Positions 46,797 through 54,330 of a DNA stretch of 64,000 bases are shown one piece after another. The stretch comes from DATMRS01 sp035566015 (GTDB lineage Bacteria; Pseudomonadota; Alphaproteobacteria; Sphingomonadales; Sphingomonadaceae): NCBI GenBank assembly GCA_035566015.1, contig DATMRS010000009.1:1-64000 (forward strand). Reading direction: 5' to 3'. Below the pieces are notes generated by a model. It saw only the letters and a list, made by a program, of their open reading frames with translations, was not told where the DNA came from and ran no database searches. The translations under genes were made by a program, and so were the position numbers. The stretch's first letter is position 1. Every line of letters starts with the position of its first letter.

Positions 46797-46835
46797 GCAA
46801 AGCCGGCGCTGTATCTCGCTAGGGATGGAAAGCAG

Positions 46836-48113
46836 ATGTTGGCACAGGAACAGAATGACATGCTGACGCGCGTCGGCCCGGGCACGCCGATGGGCAATTT
46901 GCTGCGTCGTTACTGGCAACCAATCGCCGGCGTCAGCGAACTGGACGACAAATCCACGAAAAAGGTCCGCCTGATGGGCGAGGACCTCGTGCTCTACAAG
47001 GATCTGAGCGGCAATTTCGGCCTCGTCGACCGCCATTGCCCGCACCGCCGCGCCGACCTTTCCTATGGCTTCGTCGAGGAATGCGGGCTGCGCTGCAACT
47101 ATCATGGCTGGCTGTTCGGCGCCGACGGAAGTTGTCTCGAACAACCTTATGAAGACACGGTAAGCACCGGCACGCAGCACCGCGACAAGGTCCGCGCGAC
47201 GGCCTATCCGGTGAAGGCGCATGCCGGCCTCATCTGGGCCTATCTCGGCCCGGCGCCCGCCCCCGAACTGCCCGACTGGGAACCGTTCAACTGGAAGAAC
47301 GGCTTCGTGCAGATCGTCATCTCCGAAATCCCGTGCAACTGGTTACAAGGCCAGGAGAATTCGATCGATCCCATCCATTTCGAATGGATGCACGCCAATT
47401 GGAGCATCCGCCTGCGCGGCAATCGCGGTCCCTATGCCGCCAGGCATCTGAAGATCGACTTCCGCGAATTCGAGCATGGCTACACCTACAATCGCATCCG
47501 CGAGGACACCGACGAGAACCATCCCCTCTGGACGGTCGGCCGCGTCTGCCTGTGGCCGAACGCGATCTTCACTGGCGATCATTTCGAATATCGCGTGCCG
47601 GTGGACGACACCAACATGCTGAGCGTCGGCTGGTTCTTCGCGCGCGTGGCACGCGACAACGAGCCCTTCGTACAGGAGAGCATCCCCACCTGGTACGGGC
47701 CGATCGCGCACCCGGAAACGGGGGAATGGATCACCAGCCATGTGATGAACCAGGATTTCGTCGCCTGGCTGGGGCAAGGCGCGATCTCGGATCGGACGAA
47801 GGAACATCTCGGCCGCTCCGACGTGGGCGTCGGCATGCTCCGCCGGCAATATTTCCGCGACATGCAGCGCATCGAACAGGGGCTGGACCCCAAGGGAGTG
47901 CTCCGCGATCCGGCGCGTGCGACCAATATCGAACTGCCGATCTTCGATCGCAAGGCGGTGATCGAAGGTCTCGACACCAAGGCGATCCGCGCGGGCAAGG
48001 AAATCCACCATTCGCGCTTCATTTTCCAGTTCGGCCAACCGCCCGAGGTACGCGCCGCCCAGGAAAAGGCGATGGGAATCGAACTCGAAGAGAAAGGCTA
48101 TGTCGACCACTGA
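46836..48113 (+). CDS. Rieske non-heme iron oxygenase (phthalate/vanillate O-demethylase-like)
   Basis: A 425-residue terminal oxygenase. The Rieske 2Fe-2S ligands are C68, H70, C87 and H90 (CPH...CNYHG). The mononuclear iron site is in ENSIDPIHFEWMH with D178, H181 and H186. This combination is used for aromatic hydroxylation or O-demethylation. No reductase or ferredoxin is next to it in the window. GGAAAG supports the start. It is preceded by the TTGAC-type operator and is followed by a convergent marR gene. Confidence 0.9.
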   Translation: MLAQEQNDMLTRVGPGTPMGNLLRRYWQPIAGVSELDDKSTKKVRLMGEDLVLYKDLSGNFGLVDRHCPHRRADLSYGFVEECGLRCNYHGWLFGADGSCLEQPYEDTVSTGTQHRDKVRATAYPVKAHAGLIWAYLGPAPAPELPDWEPFNWKNGFVQIVISEIPCNWLQGQENSIDPIHFEWMHANWSIRLRGNRGPYAARHLKIDFREFEHGYTYNRIREDTDENHPLWTVGRVCLWPNAIFTGDHFEYRVPVDDTNMLSVGWFFARVARDNEPFVQESIPTWYGPIAHPETGEWITSHVMNQDFVAWLGQGAISDRTKEHLGRSDVGVGMLRRQYFRDMQRIEQGLDPKGVLRDPARATNIELPIFDRKAVIEGLDTKAIRAGKEIHHSRFIFQFGQPPEVRAAQEKAMGIELEEKGYVDH

Positions 48114-48176
48114 CCGAAGGAATCGGACTTTTCGCCGGAGTGCAGCGGCTCAATTCTCAACCAGCACGCCTACCGA

Positions 48177-48710
48177 TCACTCCTCGTCCGCGTCGGTCCC
48201 GCCGCCATAAGAGCGCTCCGTCTCCAAAAGCATGGTGGCGCGCGCGCTGATGAGGTTCATGGCCTCCATCACGCGATCGATTTCCTCCGGCGCGATATCC
48301 TGAACGAGGAAGCTATTCCGCGCGAACGCAAGCTCAGTCATCCGCGTATAGACGGTCTTGCCCTCTTCCGACAGGGTGATGACGATCGCGGGGCCGCCGG
48401 GCCGGCGCCTGCGGTCCAGCAGGCCGCGCGCCACCATCGCCTTGACGGCGCGGCTCAACTGACCGCGATCGAGAATCAGCAGATCGGCCAGCTCGTTGAG
48501 CGACAGCGGCGCATGATCGCCCACCTGCGTCATGATCCGCCATTCCATGCCCGACAGGCCGAATTCGCGGCGATGCGCCATCGTGCCGCTGCGCCGCAGC
48601 AGATCGAGCAGCGTGATGATCCGGCCGGTCAGCAGACCATGATAGGACGGCGCCGGAGGATCACTCTCGGCGATCTTCGCCTCCGCGGGCACAATGCTCG
48701 ATTTTCCCAA
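48177..48710 (-). CDS. MarR-family transcriptional regulator of the catabolic island
   Basis: A 177-residue winged-helix protein; MEWRIMTQVGDHAPLSLNELADLL, DRGQLSRAVKAMVARGLLDRR and the wing (RPGGPAIVITLSEEGKTVY) are the standard MarR DNA-binding units at residues about 54-125. It sits between the Rieske gene and the secreted protein/SDR pair, and is divergent from the latter, with a perfect dyad in the shared region. Ligand probably an aromatic compound of the pathway; inference. Confidence 0.88.
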   Translation of the reverse strand: MGKSSIVPAEAKIAESDPPAPSYHGLLTGRIITLLDLLRRSGTMAHRREFGLSGMEWRIMTQVGDHAPLSLNELADLLILDRGQLSRAVKAMVARGLLDRRRRPGGPAIVITLSEEGKTVYTRMTELAFARNSFLVQDIAPEEIDRVMEAMNLISARATMLLETERSYGGGTDADEE

Positions 48711-48743
48711 GCGTTCCTCCTCGTTCCCGACTCGCCATCATAC

Positions 48744-48762
48744 TTTTTGACATCATCAAAAA
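48744..48762. promoter_or_regulatory. Dyad TTTTTGA-CATCA-TCAAAAA in the marR divergent promoter
   Basis: A perfect 7-5-7 inverted repeat containing a TTGACA -35-like hexamer (48747-48752) for the rightward gene. On the minus strand a TATGAT -10-like hexamer just beside it would serve marR. The site therefore could repress both directions, as expected of an autoregulated MarR. Confidence 0.65.
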
Positions 48763-48854
48763 AGAGGCTAGGCTAAATGGCGCTTCTCTAAGCTGCCGCC
48801 GATCCAAAGGCAAAACAAGGCGCGAGAGAACGGCACGATGAAAGGTGGGGGAGC

Positions 48855-49904
48855 ATGAAAGCAAAGGCATTGGCTTTGGGCGCGATCGCGCTGGCGATAG
48901 CCATGGGTGCGCCCGCGACAGCGCAGCAGGCGACGTCGGCGGCAAAGCCCTGGTACAAGCAGCCGTTCGATCCGGCGCGGGTGCAACCTTGCGACCGCGC
49001 CTGCCTGGTCGGGATCGCCGATCAGTTCCTGAAGGCGATGGAGACGCAGAACAAGAGCGGCCTGCCACTCGCCGAGGAGGTCTATGTCACCGAGAATTCG
49101 GGGCGAATGAGCCTGGGCGAAGGCCTGCTCTGGCACGCCTCGATCAAGCCCACCAATTTCCGGATAACGGTCGCCGATCCGGTGAGCGGGCAAGTCGCGG
49201 TGCAGATGGTCTATAGGATCGACGGCCATCCGGCGATGGTCGCGATCCGGCTCAAGGTCGAGCGGCGGATGATCACCGAGGTGGAGCAGCTTTACGACCG
49301 CAATGTCGCGCCGGAGGCGATGGAATTGCTGACCACGCCGCGCCCGACACTTCTGGCGGACGTGCCCAGGGCCGAGCGGTCTTCACGCGAATATCTGGTT
49401 TACGCCGCCAGCGCCTATTTCGATGCGCTGACCGGCGAGGACGGCCGGATCGCGCCGTTCGCCGAAGATTGCGTGCGGCACGAGCAGGGCTATCAGACAG
49501 TCAACAACAAGACGCCCGGCCGCGCCTCGCCAACGCCCAAGCTGCCCGACACGTCGACCGAGATGGGGCGCATCTTCTCCAAGCTCAGCACGATGACGTG
49601 CGAGCAGCAGATCAGCACCGGCATCTTCGTCGGCGTCAAGAAGATATGGCCGCGCCGCATGGTGGTGGACGAGCAGAAGGGCCTCGTCGCCGTCTTTCCG
49701 CTGTTCGTCCATGACGGCACCAAACGGCCGGCGCCGCCCCACAGCCTTGGGGCCGATCGTCCGGGCATCGGCATGGTCATCAATCTGGTGACGATGGAGA
49801 CGTTCGGCATTCGCGGCGGCAAGATCCATGAGGTCGAGGCCTTCCCGTTCGTCACCCTGCCTTACGGGCTGGGCGACGGCTGGACGCCGGCGACGGGCCG
49901 CTAG
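48855..49904 (+). CDS. Secreted NTF2-like two-domain protein (DUF8021-type), unknown
   Basis: A 349-residue exported protein (signal peptide to about residue 24, cleavage after ATAQ). The body has two SnoaL/NTF2-like halves. Visible: PCDRACLVGIADQFLKAME, LGEGLLWHA, an SAYFDALTGEDG segment and ETFGIRGGKIHEVEAF. It has CD(R)AC and VRH/CEQQ cysteines matching its paralogue at 51783-52814. The DUF8021 name is my recollection of the pattern. Possibly a periplasmic binding or catalytic partner of the pathway. Followed by the SDR after 9 bp. Confidence 0.7.
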   Translation: MKAKALALGAIALAIAMGAPATAQQATSAAKPWYKQPFDPARVQPCDRACLVGIADQFLKAMETQNKSGLPLAEEVYVTENSGRMSLGEGLLWHASIKPTNFRITVADPVSGQVAVQMVYRIDGHPAMVAIRLKVERRMITEVEQLYDRNVAPEAMELLTTPRPTLLADVPRAERSSREYLVYAASAYFDALTGEDGRIAPFAEDCVRHEQGYQTVNNKTPGRASPTPKLPDTSTEMGRIFSKLSTMTCEQQISTGIFVGVKKIWPRRMVVDEQKGLVAVFPLFVHDGTKRPAPPHSLGADRPGIGMVINLVTMETFGIRGGKIHEVEAFPFVTLPYGLGDGWTPATGR

Positions 49905-49913
49905 GAGCGACGC

Positions 49914-50825
49914 GTGATCGAGATCGAAGGGAAGACCGCTTTTATCACCGGCGGCGCGAGCGGCATCGGGCTCGGCATGGCCAAGGTCTTTGCCGCCGCC
50001 GGCATGAATGTGATCGTCGCGGACCTGCGCCGCGACCATCTCGAACAGGCCGAGGCGGAACTGACCGAGGCAGGGCACAAGGCGCGGACCCGCTTCCTCC
50101 TCCTCGACGTGACCGACCGCGGCGCCTATGCCGCCGCGGCCGAGGAAGCGGAACGGGCCTTCGGCAAGATCCATGTGCTGTGCAACAATGCCGGCATCGG
50201 CATCCTGCGCAGCATCGGCACGGCAAGCTGGGAGGATTGGGACTGGGCGGTCGACGTGAATCTCACCGCCATCTTCAACGGGGTGAAGCTCCTCCTGCCG
50301 CGCATCCGCGAGCACGGGGAGGGCGGGCATATCGTCAATACCGCCTCGATGGCGGGCATCCTGCACTATAGCTCGGCGGGCCTTTATGTCGCGACCAAGT
50401 TCGGCGTGGTCGGCTTCTCCGAAGCTCTGCGCGCCGAGCTGGCCCCCGAGGGGATCGGGGTTTCCGCTTTCTGCCCCGGCGGCGTGCGCAGCAATATCCG
50501 CGACTATGAGAAGACGCGGCCCGAGCGCCTCGCGACCGAGGCGACGCCGGCGGCGGCGTCGCGCCCGCCCGCTTTCAATTTCAGCGACACTGATCGTGAG
50601 AGGCTGGGCAAGCTCACCCTGTCGCCCGAGGAAGCGGGCGAAATCGTGTTGCGCGGCATCCGCGACAATGCGCTCTACATCTTCACCGCGCCCGAATTCC
50701 GGCCTGGCATTCAGGATCGTTGCGACGCAATCCTGCGCGCGATCGGCCAGGACGAGGAGCGCGAACGCACCGCGCTCGAACTGCTGCCCCATCTCGTCGG
50801 CAGCCCCATCTATCGCGAAGCCTGA
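49914..50825 (+). CDS. LigD-like short-chain dehydrogenase
   Basis: A 303-residue SDR: NAD-binding TGGASGIG (12-19), NNAG (91-94), catalytic S145, Y158 and K162 (YVATK). The later VEDNALYIF-like segment (RGIRDNALYIFTAPEFRPG) is as in LigD-type Calpha-dehydrogenases of aryl ethers. It starts with GTG and has AGGAG 7-11 bases upstream. It is downstream of the secreted protein and convergent with the second SDR. Substrate unproven. Confidence 0.83.
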   Translation: MIEIEGKTAFITGGASGIGLGMAKVFAAAGMNVIVADLRRDHLEQAEAELTEAGHKARTRFLLLDVTDRGAYAAAAEEAERAFGKIHVLCNNAGIGILRSIGTASWEDWDWAVDVNLTAIFNGVKLLLPRIREHGEGGHIVNTASMAGILHYSSAGLYVATKFGVVGFSEALRAELAPEGIGVSAFCPGGVRSNIRDYEKTRPERLATEATPAAASRPPAFNFSDTDRERLGKLTLSPEEAGEIVLRGIRDNALYIFTAPEFRPGIQDRCDAILRAIGQDEERERTALELLPHLVGSPIYREA

Positions 50826-50878
50826 CGCCGCACCGTGGAAGTGACAAAGGTCAAGGGGAGCAAAAGGAGCCCCCATCT

Positions 50879-51769
50879 TCAGGCGTCGTCGGTGTAGATC
50901 GGATTGCTCAGGAAGATCTGGAGGTCCTTCATAAGTTCCGGATCGTCCGGCGTAGTGGGCAACGAGCGGAGCTGCTTGTCGAACTTCTCCTGCATGCCCT
51001 GCCGGAACATGCCATGGGTGAAGATGTAGAGCTGGTTCTCCAGCACCCCCTTCACGACCATGTCGCCTACCACCTCCGGTTGCATCCAGCGCGGATCGGG
51101 ATCGATGCGGCGGGGCGGTGGCGGCGGGGCGTCGTTGGCGAAGCGATCGGGCCGGGTGCGGCCGACCTTGAAGATATTAGAGATGACAGGGCCGGGAATC
51201 AGCGCCGAGATGCCGATATTGTCCTCAGCCAGATCGTAGCGCGCCATCTCGACGAGGCCGATCTGCGCCGCCTTACCCGTCGCATAGGTGATGCCGCCCT
51301 TCATGATCGGCTGGAGCACGCCCGCCATCGACGATGTGACGACGACATGCCCCCCCTCACCATGCGCGATCATCCGGGGCACGAAATTGACGAGGCCATT
51401 CACCGTGCCGCCGATCATCACGCCCAGCGCCCAGTCCCAATCCTTGTAGCTGGTGTCCTTGACGCGGCCGCCGGCGCCCAGCCCGGCGTTGCAGCAGAGC
51501 AGGTGGAGCTTGCCTAGACGGGCCTCGAACGCATCCGCCGCCGCGGCGAAGGCATCGCGATCGGAGACGTCGAGGACGATCGCCTCCACCTTATCGCGTT
51601 GCCCGCGCTCCTCGAACATCGCCAGTGCGGCATCGATATGCTCCTGCCAGATATCGGCGATCATCACCTTCATGCCGTTGCGCACGAAGGCCTGCGCCAT
51701 GCCAAGGCCGATGCCGCTCGCACCGCCCGTGATGAAGGCGTTTTTGCCGTTGAGATCGGTGAGTGCCAT
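50879..51769 (-). CDS. LigD-like short-chain dehydrogenase
   Basis: A 296-residue SDR related to the one at 49914: TGGASGIG (14-21), CNAG (93-96), catalytic serine at about 146-147, Y162 and K166 (YATGK), and a matching NQLYIFTHGMFRQGMQEKFD end. The N-terminal MIGGTVNGLVNFVPRMIAHG stretch is like LigD. It is the last gene of a minus unit with the DUF8021-type protein and MFS transporter upstream. It may act on a different stereoisomer than the first SDR, as LigD/LigL/LigN do; inference. Confidence 0.82.
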   Translation of the reverse strand: MALTDLNGKNAFITGGASGIGLGMAQAFVRNGMKVMIADIWQEHIDAALAMFEERGQRDKVEAIVLDVSDRDAFAAAADAFEARLGKLHLLCCNAGLGAGGRVKDTSYKDWDWALGVMIGGTVNGLVNFVPRMIAHGEGGHVVVTSSMAGVLQPIMKGGITYATGKAAQIGLVEMARYDLAEDNIGISALIPGPVISNIFKVGRTRPDRFANDAPPPPPRRIDPDPRWMQPEVVGDMVVKGVLENQLYIFTHGMFRQGMQEKFDKQLRSLPTTPDDPELMKDLQIFLSNPIYTDDA

Positions 51770-51782
51770 TTTTCCGCCTTTC

Positions 51783-52814
51783 CTACCAACCCGGATCGCT
51801 GTGGTAGGGAACGCTGGCGCCCACCGCCTCCACCTGCCGGATCAGATTGCCTTTGATTTTGAAGCCTTCGGCCAGGAGGATGCTCGACGGGCGGCTGAAG
51901 AAGCCGGTCGAAACCTTCTTGCCCGACGGCATCGTCAGTTCCTTGATCGTGCCCGCATGATCGAACACGCCGAGCGCGAACACCGCGCCGCGCTCTTCAT
52001 CGACCACGAGGAAGCGGCGGTGATGGACGCGAGTGACGACGCCGTAGAGGCCGGTCTGGAATTGCTGCTTGCAGCTCATGCCGCCGATATCGACATCGCC
52101 CATCTTGACGAGGCCGGGATTGTTGGTCGTGTAGACGCCGTTTTCCAACCGGTCGCAATCGTCGGTGAAGGGATAATAGCCCTTGCCGTCATTGCGCTGG
52201 ATGCCGTCAAAATAGGAATTGGCGATCGCGACGAGCTGCTGCCGGCTGAGGCGGCTCCTGGCCGGCACCTCGGCCATCCAGAGATCCCTAGGCTTGCCCA
52301 TCTTGTCGAGCGCGAGCACGCCCGCGTCGTTCCAGGCAGGGCCGGTGCCCGAGCGATAGAGCACCACCTCCATCTCGGTAATGCGACCAAGCTCGACCTT
52401 GAGGCGCGCGCCCATCACGAATGGATTGCCATTCTCCTTCATGGTGGCGAACAGGCCGATCTGCCCGACTTCCGGATCGGCGAAGACATGGCGATAGGTG
52501 CCGACGGCACTCGCCGTGCCCCAAAGGCCGTCGCCCAGCGCCAGCTCCTGCCCCATCTCGGTGTAACGGACGGTGCCCGCGAGCGGCAGGCTCTGCGGAT
52601 CATGCGCGACGAGCGCCTTCATGAAGCGGTCGGCCAAATCTTCCATGCAGGCACGCGTGCAGGGCAGCGCCACCGGCGCCGTCGCGTTGGCGGGCTTGAT
52701 ATAGCTTGGCGATTGAGCGGCTGGCATCGCGACATCGCTGGTCGATGCCGGCGCCGCCAGCGCCGAAACGGAGGCCAACAGCAACGGCGCGGCGGCAAGC
52801 GCGATCTTTCTCAT
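51783..52814 (-). CDS. Secreted NTF2-like two-domain protein, paralogue of 48855-49904
   Basis: A 343-residue exported protein (signal peptide MRKIALAAAPLLLASVSALA). It shares LPCTRACMEDLADRFMKAL with PCDRACLVGIADQFLKAM, SYFDGIQRNDGKG with AYFDALTGEDG, and LGDGLWGT with LGEGLLWH. It also has the middle cysteine pair. So it and the gene at 48855 are two members of one family, on opposite strands of the same island. Function unknown. Confidence 0.7.
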   Translation of the reverse strand: MRKIALAAAPLLLASVSALAAPASTSDVAMPAAQSPSYIKPANATAPVALPCTRACMEDLADRFMKALVAHDPQSLPLAGTVRYTEMGQELALGDGLWGTASAVGTYRHVFADPEVGQIGLFATMKENGNPFVMGARLKVELGRITEMEVVLYRSGTGPAWNDAGVLALDKMGKPRDLWMAEVPARSRLSRQQLVAIANSYFDGIQRNDGKGYYPFTDDCDRLENGVYTTNNPGLVKMGDVDIGGMSCKQQFQTGLYGVVTRVHHRRFLVVDEERGAVFALGVFDHAGTIKELTMPSGKKVSTGFFSRPSSILLAEGFKIKGNLIRQVEAVGASVPYHSDPGW

Positions 52815-52841
52815 CCTCTCTCTCCCTGTCTCTTTTGCGGT

Positions 52842-54239
52842 TCAGGCCCTTTGTGGATCGATCGCCTTCAGGCGTCGCACCTCGTCGCGATAGGGCTTCC
52901 AGCCGAGCCAGGTGATGATCAGCGAGGCGGGCAGGAAGATGACGTGCAGCAGCATGATCGACCAGCGCAGGTCATCGGGCGAGGTGAAGACATAATCGGT
53001 GACGACCCCCGTCACGAAAGGCGAGAGGCCCGATCCGACCACGAAGAAGATGAAGAGATAGAGCGCCGTCACCTGCCCCCGTATCTCGTTCGGGCTGACG
53101 ATCTGGAGCACAGCGTTCAGCGACGGGCCGCTCATGCCGAGCGTCAGCATACCGACGCCCGAAAAGGCCAGCGCGAGCCAGGGCGACGGCATCAAGGGCA
53201 TCAGGATCGCGAAAGGCATCGCCGCCAGCCGGCAGTAGATGACGAGGCGCATCGGCGCGTCGTCATAGCCGCGCTTCTGCATGCTCTCGACAGCCTTCGT
53301 GCCGATATAGAGGCCGCTCAGCATCAGGATGATCGAGAGGATGCCCGAGGTGAAGCCATATTGCGCGGGCGACCATCCGTAGGTGCGCTCGAAGAAGGCG
53401 GCGCCCCAGGCCCGGCTGCCCTGATCGAGCGAGCCCACCGTCAGCCCGATGAACATCGGGCCGAACAGCGCGAAATTCGCCCACAGATAGCCCATCGCTT
53501 TCCAGAAGCCGACCTTCGGCCGATCCATGCGCAGTCCGTGGCGCGGCGGCTCCTTGACGGTCAGCATGAGCAGCGAGACGAGGATGCCGGGCAAGCCGAC
53601 CGCGAGAAACACGACCTGCCAAGGCCGGAGCGTACCGACGATCGGCAGATCGGGATTGCCGACATTGGCAATGATCCAGATCATCGATCCGCCGATCAGC
53701 ATCGACAGCCCGCCGCCCGCCACCGATCCGATCTGCGCGGTCGCGATGGCGCGGGGCAGTTTGTCGCGCGGGAAATAGTCCGAGATGATCGAGTAGCTGG
53801 CGGGCCCGTTAATCGATTCCCCCGCCCCCACCATGATCCGCGACAGGAAAAGCGCGATGAAGCTCGACGCGAGGCTGCACGCCGCGGTCGCGATGCTCCA
53901 GACGAAAATGCCGATCGACATGATGATCGTGCGGTTCGCCCGGTCCACATAACGCGAGAGCGGCAAACCGAGGAAAGCGTAAAAGATCACGAAGGCAGGG
54001 CCGAGAAGCAGGCCCGCCTCGGTATCGGTAAGCGCGAAATCGGTTTTGATCTGTTGGATCAGCAGGCCGATGATACCCTGGTCGAGCAAGGCGAAGGTGG
54101 TGACCACCGCGATCACCGAGACGGCGTACCAGCCCTGCCGTTCGGGCGGGAAGCCCGCCGCGTCGACGCCATCGGAGGCCGCCGATCGCGTACCGGAGGC
54201 GAGCGGCAGATCGTCCGAACCCGTCACCATCGTACCCAT
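52842..54239 (-). CDS. MFS transporter (Spinster-like)
   Basis: A 465-residue inner-membrane transporter with about 12 hydrophobic helices. The MFS signature is LGLPLSRYVDRANRT (loop 2-3), and FLSRIMVGAGESINGPASY follows. The N-terminus has a 30-residue hydrophilic extension (MGTMVTGSDDLPLASGT...). Likely imports the pathway substrate or exports a product. Precedes the DUF8021-type protein by 27 bp, so the three minus genes (MFS, DUF8021, SDR) are one unit. Confidence 0.87.
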   Translation of the reverse strand: MGTMVTGSDDLPLASGTRSAASDGVDAAGFPPERQGWYAVSVIAVVTTFALLDQGIIGLLIQQIKTDFALTDTEAGLLLGPAFVIFYAFLGLPLSRYVDRANRTIIMSIGIFVWSIATAACSLASSFIALFLSRIMVGAGESINGPASYSIISDYFPRDKLPRAIATAQIGSVAGGGLSMLIGGSMIWIIANVGNPDLPIVGTLRPWQVVFLAVGLPGILVSLLMLTVKEPPRHGLRMDRPKVGFWKAMGYLWANFALFGPMFIGLTVGSLDQGSRAWGAAFFERTYGWSPAQYGFTSGILSIILMLSGLYIGTKAVESMQKRGYDDAPMRLVIYCRLAAMPFAILMPLMPSPWLALAFSGVGMLTLGMSGPSLNAVLQIVSPNEIRGQVTALYLFIFFVVGSGLSPFVTGVVTDYVFTSPDDLRWSIMLLHVIFLPASLIITWLGWKPYRDEVRRLKAIDPQRA

Positions 54240-54283
54240 CTCATCCTCCCCCTGCGCCCCTTCTTGCGGCGTCTCCCATCCAT

Positions 54284-54322
54284 CCCTTCCGGCCGCCGGC
54301 GGCGCCCTGCCGGCCGGAAGGG
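54284..54322. terminator. Long GC hairpin between TonB receptor and MFS genes
   Basis: CCCTTCCGGCCG (54284-54295) pairs perfectly with CGGCCGGAAGGG (54311-54322), a 12-bp stem with a 15-base loop, 9 bp after the TonB-receptor stop. No T-tract follows, so it may attenuate rather than terminate transcription into the MFS gene. Confidence 0.45.
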
Positions 54323-54330
54323 CTGCGGCG

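Noticed and set aside
44887..46800. A 637-residue minus-strand open frame opposite the acyl-CoA ligase
   Set aside because: Shadow of the real plus-strand gene, with no recognisable domain.
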